From assembly GCA_036506495.1 (NCBI GenBank), contig DASXRQ010000203.1, positions 31,695 through 95,694 on the forward strand: DNA of 64,000 nt, in the 5' to 3' direction. Made by a program: the position numbers and the translations under genes. This document shows positions 1-8,083 of the stretch, in pieces. The notes beneath the pieces are model-generated. The model was not told the DNA's origin. It did no database searches and saw nothing but the letters and a program-made list of their open reading frames with translations. The DNA comes from DASXRC01 sp036506495. Its GTDB lineage: Bacteria; Actinomycetota; Actinomycetes; Mycobacteriales; Micromonosporaceae. Position 1 is the stretch's first letter. Every line of letters begins with the position of its first letter.

Positions 1-223
1 GCTCGCCGAGCCACATGAACATGTGCTTGTCCCGCTGCCACCGTTCGCCGCCGAGCAGCGTCCGGCGGGTCACGATGGCGACGTCGGTGGCGAGGTCGAC
101 GAGGTCGTAGCCGTCACTCCGGACGCGGCGGCGAACGAGGTAGGCGCCGCATCCGAGATTCGTAACGTGTACGCCGGCCTTGGCCAGCAGCCATTTGACG
201 CTCTGCCGCACTCTGCGAGCCAT
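1..223 (-). CDS. hypothetical protein, N-terminal fragment (cut by window edge)
   Basis: The first ~74 codons of a leftward gene run off the window. It begins at an ATG at 223, 15 bp after the stop of the glycosyltransferase gene to its right, so the two are probably one transcript. A weak purine-rich stretch (GGCGGACGACG) precedes the start. The peptide begins MARRVRQSVKWLLAKAG and later has DGYDLVDLATDV; the start is basic and amphipathic, with no signal peptide. I do not recognise the family from this fragment. The position beside a GT2 enzyme suggests a role in surface glycan or polymer synthesis, which is inference only. Confidence 0.6.
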   Translation of the reverse strand, partial: MARRVRQSVKWLLAKAGVHVTNLGCGAYLVRRRVRSDGYDLVDLATDVAIVTRRTLLGGERWQRDKHMFMWLGE

Positions 224-238
224 CGTCGTCCGCCGTGC

Positions 239-1846
239 CTAGCCCGCGTGACGCGGCCGGATGTGGCGGACGGCGTCCCGGGCGATCCCGGATGCCCGGC
301 CGATCAGCCGCAGGCTCCGCCGCCGAACGCCGCCCACGACCCGCCTGCCCGCGGCGCCCGCCTCCTGCCCAACGGCGAGGACGAGGCGCGAGACGTCGTC
401 CGGGCCGGGCCGCACCGGCGCCCGGCCGGCCCTCGTCGGCCGCAGGTCGGACGAGTCGTCCAGGGTCTGGTTCTCGCCGATGGCCAGCCGGCGGTGCCTG
501 CCACCGGCTCGCACGTCGGTGACAGCCGTCCACCGTCCGTCGGCCAACGGTCGGCCGTCGTCGGCGGCAGCCAGCCTGACCTCCACCGCGGCGCCCGTGT
601 CGGTGCGCCGGGCGGGCACGACGAGCTCGCGGCCGTCGTCGCGACGCAGCACCAGCGACCAGGACACGTCGGGTGCCCGCAGGGCGGGAAGGGTCGCGTC
701 CCAGATGATCCGCAGGAGGCCATTCCGGCACGTGACGCGCACCCGGCAGTGGTCCAGGGTTAGCACGCCGGTGATGTCGTAGCACGCATCGGGTACGCCC
801 CGTCCCGGATCCCGGAAGAACGGGTACGCCGCGTACGCCCGGTCGCCGTCGACCACCGCCCGCGGCCGCGTACCCGATCGTTCGTACTCGGAGAGCTCGA
901 CGAGCTCGGTCGTGCGGCGCCGCCGGATCAACGCGCCGCGGATCCGCTCCAGCGGCGCGAGCGGGTCGAACACCTCCGGCGGGATCAGGTCGTCCAGGAT
1001 CTCCGCGGACCGCTTGACGTACTCCTCGCGTACCTCGGCCGGCAGGCCCGCGAACCACCTGCCGAACTTGCCCGCGATCTCCACCTGCGCCCAGCGCCTG
1101 AGCATCCCGTCCCTGGCCGGGCCGGGCGTGGTGTTGGCCACCACCGTCTCGACCGCGAACCGCACGACGGGGAAGAAGGTCGCCGGGTCGGCGGGCTGTT
1201 GGGTCAGGTGTGCGGCGTGCTCGCGCAGCACGAGGTGGTAGCAGTCGTAGTCCGCCACGACGGAGATGGCCCGGGCCAGGAAGTAGGCGGGCACGATCAG
1301 CGGCTGCTCCTCGGCGAGCCGTACCCCTTCGGCGAAGCGCAGCCCGTTGTCCACGATGAGGGACCGCCTGACCAGCTTGTGCGCGGTCAGGCTCCAGACG
1401 GCGTCCGTGCTGACCACGTCGCCGCGCTCCACGCTGCGGCGGAAGGGTCGTGTCGCCGCGGTCCGGTTCACGCCACGGATGCGTCCGAGCACGATGTCCG
1501 ACTCGTTGCGGGAAGCGACGGCGAGCATGCGTTCGAGGGCCTCGACGCCCAGGTAGTCGTCCGCGTCCGCGAAGAACACGTACTCCCCGCGGGCCAGCGC
1601 GACCGCCCGGTTGCGCGGCGCTCCGGGCGCCCCGGAGTTCGGCTGGTGAACGACGCTGATGTTCGGATGACTCGCGGCCCAGCCGTCGAGCTTGTCCGAG
1701 CTGCCATCGGTTGACCCGTCGTCGACCGCCACCACTTCGAGGTGGTCGAACCCGATCGTCTGCCCGACGATCGAGCGCAGGCACTCATCGAGGTAGTCCG
1801 CGGCGTTGTACACCGGGATCACGACCGTGATCTGAGGATCCCCCAC
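239..1846 (-). CDS. family 2 glycosyltransferase with C-terminal accessory domain
   Basis: GT-A fold glycosyltransferase of 535 aa that would transfer a sugar from a nucleotide-sugar donor. The N-terminus is canonical: TVVIPVYNAADYLDECL at ~7-23, the nucleotide-binding VDDGSTDGS at ~41-49 and the metal-binding FFADADDYL at ~91-99. The remaining ~300 residues (R-rich, with a beta-rich stretch near 400-480) resemble the C-terminal part of actinobacterial teichoic-acid-type or capsular transferases. No membrane helix is visible. The GTG at 1846 is chosen because it immediately precedes the GT domain; longer in-frame starts would cross the palindrome and promoter region upstream. The exact sugar and acceptor cannot be deduced. 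Confidence 0.85.
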   Translation of the reverse strand: MGDPQITVVIPVYNAADYLDECLRSIVGQTIGFDHLEVVAVDDGSTDGSSDKLDGWAASHPNISVVHQPNSGAPGAPRNRAVALARGEYVFFADADDYLGVEALERMLAVASRNESDIVLGRIRGVNRTAATRPFRRSVERGDVVSTDAVWSLTAHKLVRRSLIVDNGLRFAEGVRLAEEQPLIVPAYFLARAISVVADYDCYHLVLREHAAHLTQQPADPATFFPVVRFAVETVVANTTPGPARDGMLRRWAQVEIAGKFGRWFAGLPAEVREEYVKRSAEILDDLIPPEVFDPLAPLERIRGALIRRRRTTELVELSEYERSGTRPRAVVDGDRAYAAYPFFRDPGRGVPDACYDITGVLTLDHCRVRVTCRNGLLRIIWDATLPALRAPDVSWSLVLRRDDGRELVVPARRTDTGAAVEVRLAAADDGRPLADGRWTAVTDVRAGGRHRRLAIGENQTLDDSSDLRPTRAGRAPVRPGPDDVSRLVLAVGQEAGAAGRRVVGGVRRRSLRLIGRASGIARDAVRHIRPRHAG

Positions 1847-1903
1847 GGTTGCGACAATAACGGCATATAGGTCTATAAAAGAACGTAATCGGCCGCAGTG
1901 GCC

Positions 1904-1937
1904 CGCAACCATGGGCGCGGGTGCGCCCATGGTTGCG
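1904..1937. repeat. perfect 15-bp inverted repeat in a divergent promoter region
   Basis: CGCAACCATGGGCGC at 1904-1918 and its exact complement at 1923-1937 are separated by 4 nt. It lies between the divergent glycosyltransferase (start 1846) and rsmD (start 1987), so it could be a shared operator or a strong hairpin in one of the leaders. An AT-rich patch (1862-1882) between it and the glycosyltransferase start may hold that gene's -10 region. Confidence 0.75.
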
Positions 1938-1986
1938 CCGCGGTGTCGCCCTCGCGCACGCCGTCGTGGGCGTACCGTCGGCGCCG

Positions 1987-2547
1987 ATGACCAGGATCGT
2001 GGCCGGCATGCTCGGCGGCCGCCGCATCGCCGCACCGCCCGGCCGGCACACCCGACCCACCTCCGACCGGGTCCGCGAGGCACTGTTCAGCGCGCTCGAG
2101 GCGCTGACCGATCTGCGCGGTGCCCGCGTCGCCGACCTGTACGCGGGGTCCGGCGCGGTAGGGCTGGAGGCGTACTCCCGCGGCGCGAGCCACGTACTGC
2201 TGGTCGAATCGGATCCCCGGGCGGGCGCGGTCGCCCGCGCGAACATCGCCGCGCTCGGCGCGACCGGCGTGCGGCTGCTGACCGGCCGGGTCGCTCAGGT
2301 GCTCGCCGCCGGGCCGGCCGACGGCGCGTACGACGTCGTCTTCGCCGACCCGCCGTACGACGAACCCGATGAGGAGATCACCGCGATGCTGGGCGCGCTC
2401 GTCGGCGGTGGCTGGCTGGCAGCGGACGCCGTGGTCGTGGTGGAGCGGTCGAGCCGGTCTCCGGAGATCGCCTGGGTGCCCGGCGTCACCGGCCTGCGCG
2501 GCCGCCGGTACGGCGAGACGACCCTTTGGTACGGTCGCCGATCGTGA
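1987..2547 (+). CDS. rsmD: 16S rRNA (guanine(966)-N2)-methyltransferase RsmD
   Basis: SAM-dependent enzyme that methylates G966 (E. coli numbering) of 16S rRNA during 30S assembly. The 186-aa length is usual. Family marks are MTRIVAGMLGGRRI at the N-terminus, the SAM-binding DLYAGSGAVGLEA at ~50-62 and the N6/N2-methylase motif DPPY at ~121-124. The ATG at 1987 is preferred to an upstream in-frame ATG at 1921 because the family starts with this (M)TRI(V/I)AG sequence. The stop overlaps the coaD start by 4 bp (GTGA). The rsmD-coaD pairing is widespread in bacteria. Confidence 0.95.
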   Translation: MTRIVAGMLGGRRIAAPPGRHTRPTSDRVREALFSALEALTDLRGARVADLYAGSGAVGLEAYSRGASHVLLVESDPRAGAVARANIAALGATGVRLLTGRVAQVLAAGPADGAYDVVFADPPYDEPDEEITAMLGALVGGGWLAADAVVVVERSSRSPEIAWVPGVTGLRGRRYGETTLWYGRRS

Positions 2548-3059
2548 GCACAGACGCCATCGTCCGACGAGCGGTCTGCCCCGGGTCGTTCGATCCGGTG
2601 ACCAACGGACACCTCGACATCATCGGCCGAGCGAGCGGGCTATTCGACGAGGTGATCGTCGCGGTCCTGGTGAACGAGGCCAAGACCGGCCTGTTCACGG
2701 TGGACGAGCGGATCGCGATGCTGCACGAGGTCACGGCTCCCTACCCGAACGTGCGGATCGAGTCCTTCCAGGGCTTGCTCGTCGACTTCTGCCGGGCCCA
2801 CGACGCCCCCGTGGTGATCAAGGGGTTGCGGGCCGTCAGCGACTTCGACTACGAGCTGCAGATGGCACAGATGAACCACGGGCTGGCCGGCGTCGAGACG
2901 CTGTTCATGCCGACGAACCCCCTCTACTCGTTCATCGCGTCGAGCCTCGTCAAGGAGGTCGCCAAGTGGGGCGGTGATGTCTCGGGGCACGCACCCGACG
3001 TGGTCGTGCGTGCCCTTGAGAAGAGGTTCCGCGGAGATGCCGCCCCCGGCGCTCGGTGA
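2544..3059 (+). CDS. coaD: phosphopantetheine adenylyltransferase CoaD
   Basis: Fourth step of coenzyme A synthesis: 4'-phosphopantetheine + ATP to dephospho-CoA + PPi. The 171-aa protein shows the nucleotidyltransferase signature VCPGSFDPVTNGHLDII at ~11-27 including the TNGH motif, and the later YSFIASSLVKEVAKWGGDVS block that corresponds to the ISSTxxR-type motif. The GTG start overlaps the rsmD stop, implying translational coupling. Downstream is a short hairpin followed by sepIVA. Confidence 0.97.
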   Translation: MSTDAIVRRAVCPGSFDPVTNGHLDIIGRASGLFDEVIVAVLVNEAKTGLFTVDERIAMLHEVTAPYPNVRIESFQGLLVDFCRAHDAPVVIKGLRAVSDFDYELQMAQMNHGLAGVETLFMPTNPLYSFIASSLVKEVAKWGGDVSGHAPDVVVRALEKRFRGDAAPGAR

Positions 3060-3109
3060 CCGACCGGCTCCGACGTCCGGGCGCGACTCGCCGATGCAAA
3101 AAGGTCGGA

Positions 3110-3126
3110 CCGGGAGTTCGTCCCGG
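3110..3126 (+). terminator. hairpin after coaD
   Basis: CCGGGA (3110-3115) pairs with TCCCGG (3121-3126) over a 5-nt loop GTTCG, with partly complementary GG/CC flanks. There is no U-tract after it (an A-run lies 5'), so it would be a GC-hairpin terminator of the kind common in actinobacteria, or an attenuator before sepIVA. Confidence 0.45.
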
Positions 3127-3158
3127 ACCGCATCATTGGTTGAGCAGCATTGCGGCAG

Positions 3159-3179
3159 CGACCTGCATCATGTAGGTCG
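3159..3179. promoter_or_regulatory. 10-bp inverted repeat upstream of sepIVA
   Basis: CGACCTGCAT and ATGTAGGTCG form arms with one mismatch around a single central base, about 70 bp upstream of the sepIVA start. The symmetry would suit a dimeric regulator, but no known box matches. Confidence 0.4.
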
Positions 3180-3249
3180 GCACAGTGGGGCTCCCCGAGC
3201 GGACGCGAGGCGTCTCCCGCGGGGTTGAAAAGACAGAGGTGAGGCACCG

Positions 3250-3747
3250 GTGGACCCGCTCGACCGCATCGACGAGATCATCGCCATCGTGGAGGGTGCG
3301 CGGTCGGCTCCGATGTCGCGCGCCAACTGCGTGGTCGACCGAGCCGAGATGATCGGCGCCCTCGAGCAGCTGCGAGCGGACCTGCCGGTGGAGCTGCGCC
3401 GCGCCGTAGCGCTCCTGGACGAGCGTGACAAGATCATCGACGCGGGGCGCCGTGAGGCGGATCGGATCATCAGCGAAGCGGAGGCCGAGCACGCCCGGCT
3501 CGTGTCGGTGAACGAGATCACGGTCTCGGCCGAGCACGAGGGCTCCCGGCTCATCGGCGAGGCCCGCTCCGAGGCGCAGCGGCTCCGCGACGAGGTCGAT
3601 GACTACGTCGACACCGCGCTGGCGAACTTCGAGCAGTTCCTCACTCGCGCGCTCGCCTCCATCGAGCGCGGCCGGGACAAGATGCACGCGCTTCGGGAGA
3701 TCGGCTCGTTCGTCAACGAGGAGAGCGACCGGCCGCTGCCGTTCTGA
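3250..3747 (+). CDS. sepIVA: SepIVA-like septation protein (DivIVA-related coiled coil)
   Basis: 165-aa, almost entirely helical and highly charged protein: repeated E/R/A heptads from ~35 to 150, no membrane segment. Position between coaD and yceD-rpmF/rnc-mutM-smc matches mycobacterial Rv2927c (SepIVA), an essential septation factor. The function is taken from that family. The GTG at 3250 follows a plausible ribosome-binding stretch (AGAGGTGAGG). It begins MDPLDRIDEIIAIVEGARS, and VVDRAEMIGALEQLRADLP follows a few residues later, in keeping with a DivIVA-like N-terminal region. An ATP-synthase b-subunit-like annotation would reflect only coiled-coil composition. Confidence 0.78.
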   Translation: MDPLDRIDEIIAIVEGARSAPMSRANCVVDRAEMIGALEQLRADLPVELRRAVALLDERDKIIDAGRREADRIISEAEAEHARLVSVNEITVSAEHEGSRLIGEARSEAQRLRDEVDDYVDTALANFEQFLTRALASIERGRDKMHALREIGSFVNEESDRPLPF

Positions 3748-3868
3748 CCGGGAGTGCCGGACCGGTGTGGCCCGCGCCACGCCCGGGTCTCGATAGCGTG
3801 TCCCGGTTCGACGCTCGCGCCAGCCCTCGGGTAACCTGTCTCGTCGGCCACCCAGGCCGGAGCTTGCC

Positions 3869-4432
3869 ATGCCCAATTACTCGATGACCCACCTCAACCC
3901 CAGGTCACCGCTGGTCCTCGACACGAGGGACCTGCCGCGGCGGCCCGGGGCGATGCGTCGGATCACCCGGGTGGTGCCGGCGCCGGCGGATCTCGGCCTG
4001 GAGCTGATCGGGGTGCCGGAGGGCACCGACCTGAGCCTCGCGCTGAGGCTCGAGTCGGTCTCCGAGGGCGTACTCGTCTCCGGGTCCGCGCGCGGATCAC
4101 TCGAGGGCGAGTGCGGCCGCTGCCTGCGCCCGATCAGTGGAGTCGTGGACGTCGCGATCCAGGAGCTGTACGCGTACGAGCACAGCACCACGGACGAGAC
4201 GGCCGACGAGGACGAGGTGGGCCGGCTGCGGGGCGATCTGATCGACCTGGAGCCGGCGCTGCGGGACGCGGTCGTGCTGGCGCTGCCGGCACACCCGCTG
4301 TGCCGAGAGGACTGCCCAGGGCTGTGCCCCGAGTGCGGGGTGCACTGGGACGACCTGCCGGCTGACCACAGCCACCAGAGGGTCGACCCGCGTTGGGCCG
4401 CACTGAGCAAGCTGACCGGAACCGAGGAGTAG
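3869..4432 (+). CDS. yceD: DUF177/YceD family protein
   Basis: 187-aa YceD-family protein lying directly before rpmF, the usual arrangement. YceD family members are implicated in 23S rRNA metabolism, including plant chloroplast relatives; the bacterial role is not firmly defined. Cysteines C82/C85 (CGRC) and C145, C149, C153, C156 (CREDCPGLCPEC) look like paired metal ligands. The start may be the ATG at 3869 or the in-frame ATG at 3884. A TAACCT-type -10 box at 3832-3837 fits a promoter. The stop is 5 bp from the rpmF start. Confidence 0.9.
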   Translation: MPNYSMTHLNPRSPLVLDTRDLPRRPGAMRRITRVVPAPADLGLELIGVPEGTDLSLALRLESVSEGVLVSGSARGSLEGECGRCLRPISGVVDVAIQELYAYEHSTTDETADEDEVGRLRGDLIDLEPALRDAVVLALPAHPLCREDCPGLCPECGVHWDDLPADHSHQRVDPRWAALSKLTGTEE

Positions 4433-4437
4433 AAGTC

Positions 4438-4611
4438 GTGGCCGTCCCCAAGCGCAGAATGTCGCGCAGCAACACCCGGTCCCGCCGGGCCCAGTGGAAG
4501 ACCTCGGCGGTGGCGACGGTGCCGTGTCCGCAGTGCAAGTCGCCGAAGCTGCCGCACGCCGCCTGCTCGGTCTGCGGCACGTACAACGGCCGCCAGGTCA
4601 TCGAGGTCTAG
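4438..4611 (+). CDS. rpmF: 50S ribosomal protein bL32
   Basis: 57-aa zinc-ribbon ribosomal protein of the large subunit. It starts VAVPKRRMSRSNTRSRRAQW, a near-universal bL32 N-terminus, and has Zn ligands C30, C33, C43 and C46 (CPQC and CSVC), so it is the C+ (zinc-binding) form. The GTG at 4438 lies 5 bp after the yceD stop. The gene is followed by plsX after 11 bp, the conserved yceD-rpmF-plsX link between ribosome and phospholipid synthesis. Confidence 0.97.
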   Translation: MAVPKRRMSRSNTRSRRAQWKTSAVATVPCPQCKSPKLPHAACSVCGTYNGRQVIEV

Positions 4612-4622
4612 CCCCAGCCGCC

Positions 4623-5639
4623 GTGACGCCTCCGACGACTGGTCGGCCGGCGGACACGCAGCGGCGAATCCCCGGTGTGCCGGTATTTCAGCCGGCCACC
4701 GCGCGGATCGCCGTCGACCTCCTCGGCGGGGACGAGGCACCCGCCGTCGTGGTTGACGGCGCTCTGCGAGCCTGCGGCGCCGACCCGGACCTCCACCTGC
4801 TGCTCGTCGGGCCACCCGAGGTGGCCGACGAGCTGATTGGCGCGCTCCCGTCCGACGAGCGTTGGCGCGTCGCGGTGCGCGCCGTCCGCGACGTCATCGG
4901 CGTGGGGGACGCGCCGTACCGGGCCGGCCGCCACGGCACCACCGTCCGCGCCGCGGTGGCCGCGGTGGCCGAGGGCCGCGCCGACGCCGTCGTTTCCGCC
5001 GGTGCCACCGGTGCCACGGTCACCGCGGCCGTGCTCGGGTTCGGCCGCACGCCCGGCGTACGCCGCCCGGCGCTCGCCGCCACCCTGCCGGCCATGGCCG
5101 GCCCCGTCGTACTGCTCGACGTCGGAGCGTCGGTCGAGACGAGCGCCTCCGTGCTGGTCCGGCACGCGGCGCTCGGTGCGGCGTACGCCATGGTCGTGCA
5201 CGGCCTGGCCGCCCCCCGCGTCGGCCTGCTGTCGGTGGGCACGGAAGAGGGCAAGGGCGACCGAGCCCGCCGCATGGCCGCCGCGGCGCTCGCCGAACAC
5301 CCCCTGCCCGGCGTGGCCCGCTACGTCGGGCTCGTCGAGGGCTACGACGTGTCGCTCGGCGACCGCGTCGACGTGGTCGTCACCGACGGCTTCACCGGCA
5401 ACGTCCTGCTCAAGGGCATCGAGGGGGCGTACGCCCTAGCGGGTGGCCCACCGCCGGGCGGCCGGGCGCCGCGGGCCGCCGCGCTGCTGGGCGTGGCCGG
5501 CACCGCCGTGGTGTGTCACGGCGCCGCGACCGGCGAGGACGTGGCCTCCGGCATCGCGCTCGCCGCCCAGCTGCACCGCCGCTCCGCCACCCAGGCCCTG
5601 TCCGCTCTCGTCAACGCCCCGACGGAGGTGAACCCATGA
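4623..5639 (+). CDS. plsX: phosphate acyltransferase PlsX
   Basis: Converts acyl-ACP and phosphate to acyl-phosphate, the acyl donor for PlsY in phosphatidic acid synthesis. Of the 338 aa, the recognisable parts are RIAVDLLGGDEAP near the start, SAGATGATVTAAVLGFGR in the middle and VVVTDGFTGNVLLKGIEGA near the C-terminus. The usual xxAMGGD of the family reads LLGGD here. GTG 4623 is chosen; GTG 4677 is an equally possible shorter start. The stop overlaps rnc (ATGA), so acyl-phosphate synthesis and RNase III are co-translated. Mycobacterium lacks this plsX, so the order here is closer to Streptomyces. Confidence 0.9.
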   Translation: MTPPTTGRPADTQRRIPGVPVFQPATARIAVDLLGGDEAPAVVVDGALRACGADPDLHLLLVGPPEVADELIGALPSDERWRVAVRAVRDVIGVGDAPYRAGRHGTTVRAAVAAVAEGRADAVVSAGATGATVTAAVLGFGRTPGVRRPALAATLPAMAGPVVLLDVGASVETSASVLVRHAALGAAYAMVVHGLAAPRVGLLSVGTEEGKGDRARRMAAAALAEHPLPGVARYVGLVEGYDVSLGDRVDVVVTDGFTGNVLLKGIEGAYALAGGPPPGGRAPRAAALLGVAGTAVVCHGAATGEDVASGIALAAQLHRRSATQALSALVNAPTEVNP

Positions 5640-6385
5640 CGCATCGGCCACCGCCCGTCGCGCACCTCGAGGCCGCCTTCGGGGTGTCGCTGGACCCGGA
5701 GCTGCTCGAGCGCGCGCTGACCCACCGGTCGTACGCGTACGAGAACGGCGGGCTGCCCACCAACGAGCGGCTGGAGTTCCTCGGCGACTCGGTGCTCGGC
5801 GTGGTCGTCACGACGGCTTTGTTCCACCGCCACCCGGAGTTGCCCGAGGGGCAGCTCGCCAAGCTGCGGGCGAGTGTGGTGAACATGCGCGCCCTCGCCG
5901 ACGTGGCGCGTGGGCTCGGGCCGCAGGGGCTCGGGCCGTACCTGCTGCTCGGCAAGGGCGAGGAGACCACGGGCGGGCGCGACAAGGCGAGCATTCTGGC
6001 TGACACGCTGGAGGCGCTTCTCGGCGCCATCTATCTGCAGCATGGCCTCGGGCGGGCGACGCAGGTGATCCACCGGCTGTTCGGCCCGCTGATGGACGAG
6101 TCCGCCGGACGCGGGGCCGCTCTCGACTGGAAGACCAGCCTCCAGGAACTCACCGCGGCGCTCGGCCTGGGCGTGCCGGAGTATCGCATCGACGAGGCGG
6201 GCCCGGACCACGCCAAGACATTCACGGCCTGGGTCGTGGTGGCGGGCGACCGGTACGGCGGCGCCGACGGCCGCAGCAAGAAGGAGGCCGAGCAGCGGGC
6301 CGCCGAGGCGGCCTGGCGGGAGCTGTCCGCGCGGGCGGACCCGGGCGCGACCTCAGTTGGTGGCGGTGGCGAGCCGGATGCCTGA
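5636..6385 (+). CDS. rnc: ribonuclease III
   Basis: Double-strand-specific endoribonuclease for rRNA precursor and mRNA processing. The 249-aa protein has the RNase III signature NERLEFLGDSVLGVVV and the second acidic motif DTLEALLGAIY, then a C-terminal dsRNA-binding domain starting near DWKTSLQELTAALGLGVPEY and ending at the KKEAEQRAAEAAW helix. ATG 5636 overlaps the plsX stop. The C-terminus overlaps mutM by 8 bp. The rnc-mutM-smc-ftsY order is conserved in actinobacteria, although here an accessory island separates mutM from smc. Confidence 0.97.
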   Translation: MTHRPPPVAHLEAAFGVSLDPELLERALTHRSYAYENGGLPTNERLEFLGDSVLGVVVTTALFHRHPELPEGQLAKLRASVVNMRALADVARGLGPQGLGPYLLLGKGEETTGGRDKASILADTLEALLGAIYLQHGLGRATQVIHRLFGPLMDESAGRGAALDWKTSLQELTAALGLGVPEYRIDEAGPDHAKTFTAWVVVAGDRYGGADGRSKKEAEQRAAEAAWRELSARADPGATSVGGGGEPDA

Positions 6386-7229
6386 GCTGCCCGAGGTCGA
6401 GACCGTCCGGCAGGGCCTCGCCGCGTGGGTGACCGGACGGCGGATCGCCGCCGTCGAGGTCCGGCATCCCCGGGCCGTACGCCGCTACCTCCCCGGCCCC
6501 GACCACTTCGGCGCCGTGCTCCTGGGCCGAACCATCACCGGCGCCCGGCGCCGCGGCAAGTACCTATGGCTGCCGCTCGACTCCGGCGACGCGATCGTCG
6601 GCCACCTCGGGATGTCCGGCCAGCTGCTGCTGCAGCCCGCGTCGGTGGCCGATGAGGCGCACCTGCGCGTCCGGTTCACCTTCGCCGACGGCGACCCCCA
6701 GCTCCGCTTCGTCGACCAGCGCACGTTCGGCGCGCTCGCGGTGTCGACGGGCGGCGCCGAGCTGCCGGCCGAGATCGCACACATCGCTCGCGACCCGATG
6801 GACCCCGAGTTCTCCGACGCCGGCTTCATCGCGGCGCTGCGCCGCCGGCGTACCGGGGTCAAGCGGGCTCTGCTCGACCAGACGCTGATCTCCGGCGTCG
6901 GCAACATCTACGCCGACGAGGCGCTGTGGCGGGCCCGGCTGCATGGCGGGCGCCCGACCGAGGCGCTCTCGAAGCCGGCCGCGGCGCGCCTGCTAGGTCA
7001 TGTGCGGGACGTGCTCACCGAGGCGCTCGGCGTCGGCGGCACCAGCTTCGACTCGCTCTACGTGAACGTCAACGGCGAGAGCGGGTACTTCGACCGATCC
7101 CTGCGGGTGTACGGCCGTGAGGGCGAGCCCTGCCTCCGGTGTGGCGCGCCGCTGCGCCGCGAGGCCTTCATGAACCGGTCATCGTACAGCTGCCCGCGCT
7201 GCCAGCCCCGCCCCCGCCGCCCGCTCTGA
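6378..7229 (+). CDS. mutM: formamidopyrimidine-DNA glycosylase MutM (Fpg)
   Basis: Base-excision repair enzyme removing 8-oxoguanine and FapyG with associated beta/delta lyase activity. The 283-aa protein has the catalytic N-terminus MPELPEVETVRQGL (Pro2 nucleophile, Glu3), the RRGKYLWLPL lysine motif, GHLGMSGQLL, the helix-two-turn-helix GVGNIYADEALW, and a C-terminal zinc finger with CLRC and CPRC about 20 residues apart. The ATG at 6378 is chosen because the processed enzyme must begin with Pro2. It overlaps rnc by 8 bp. It is convergent with the leftward GH114-like gene, only 32 bp away. Confidence 0.97.
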   Translation: MPELPEVETVRQGLAAWVTGRRIAAVEVRHPRAVRRYLPGPDHFGAVLLGRTITGARRRGKYLWLPLDSGDAIVGHLGMSGQLLLQPASVADEAHLRVRFTFADGDPQLRFVDQRTFGALAVSTGGAELPAEIAHIARDPMDPEFSDAGFIAALRRRRTGVKRALLDQTLISGVGNIYADEALWRARLHGGRPTEALSKPAAARLLGHVRDVLTEALGVGGTSFDSLYVNVNGESGYFDRSLRVYGREGEPCLRCGAPLRREAFMNRSSYSCPRCQPRPRRPL

Positions 7230-7261
7230 CCGTCCACCGTTTACCGTCCAACATCTCTGTC

Positions 7262-8083
7262 TCAGCAAGGGTCGCGCCAGGCGGTGAGCTCGGGCCGCTT
7301 GCGCATCGACGCAAACCCGAGTGCCGCGGCCCGAGGGCAGAACTGGTCCGTCGTCAGGTCGTACTCCACCTCGAGCACCGGTTTGCCCGCGGCGACGAAC
7401 GGAGTGAGGCGCTGGCACTCGGCGTACCGGAAGCACTCCTCGCTCACCGCGAAGTCAAAGTCGGGCTCGAGCGCGACGACCTGGTCGAAGTCGTTCTTCA
7501 ACCCAACTGCAAGCCCCTGCGCGCGGGCCAGCGCCGCGACCCGTCGGTTGAAGACGAGCTGGTGGTCCGCGGTGAGGGGAAAACCGGTCGAGTTGGCATA
7601 ACCATCCACATTGTCCGCCTCGACCGCGTCGAAACCCTTGCGTCGGCACATCTCCACCCGGTCGGTGAGCACGGGTTCGAGCACGGACCACCGCCGGATG
7701 TCTAGCCACCGCTCACCGGCCCAGCCGTTCTGCCGGCCCAGGACCGGCGTCGGGAACCGGCCCGCGTCGGGCCGGAAGTCCTCGTACGCTCCGACGTTCA
7801 GATAGCAGATCGCCCGCCGGCCCGCGGCGTGCAGCCGATCCACGTCCGCCGCGGTGGTCGTGAACGCGTCCAGCTCATATACCTCGGCGTCGACCGACAG
7901 GTCCACCTCTCCGGTGAGCTGCCACTGCCACCGCGCGATCGGCCCGGGTCGCCACGCCGCGCCGACGGTCCCTGGCCGCGCAGTCGCGCCGACCGGCTCT
8001 GGCGGCGCGGCGCCGACCGGCGGTGCGGGGGCGCACCCGGCGAGGAGCGCCAGCAGCGTGACCGCGAGCGCGTACCGCCTCAC
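7262..8083 (-). CDS. GH114-like secreted lipoprotein (endo-alpha-1,4-polygalactosaminidase family)
   Basis: 273-aa predicted lipoprotein: basic start, hydrophobic stretch and lipobox LLAGC (Cys17), then a P/A/G-rich linker and a TIM-barrel-like domain. Family features include WQWQLTGEVDL, AICYLNVGAYEDFRPD, ERWLDIRRW, the acidic strand GFDAVEADNVDGY and LKNDFDQV. These fit GH114, whose founding activity is hydrolysis of alpha-1,4-polygalactosamine; PelA of the Pel polysaccharide system carries a related domain. The GTG at 8083 overlaps the stop of the upstream spherulin-4-like gene (GTGA), so the two are co-translated. Substrate here is unknown. Confidence 0.8.
   Translation of the reverse strand: MRRYALAVTLLALLAGCAPAPPVGAAPPEPVGATARPGTVGAAWRPGPIARWQWQLTGEVDLSVDAEVYELDAFTTTAADVDRLHAAGRRAICYLNVGAYEDFRPDAGRFPTPVLGRQNGWAGERWLDIRRWSVLEPVLTDRVEMCRRKGFDAVEADNVDGYANSTGFPLTADHQLVFNRRVAALARAQGLAVGLKNDFDQVVALEPDFDFAVSEECFRYAECQRLTPFVAAGKPVLEVEYDLTTDQFCPRAAALGFASMRKRPELTAWRDPC

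Noticed and set aside
23..763. Open frame on the + strand over the glycosyltransferase
   Set aside because: The opposite strand has clear GT2 motifs, and the + translation is low-complexity Pro/Arg/Ala.
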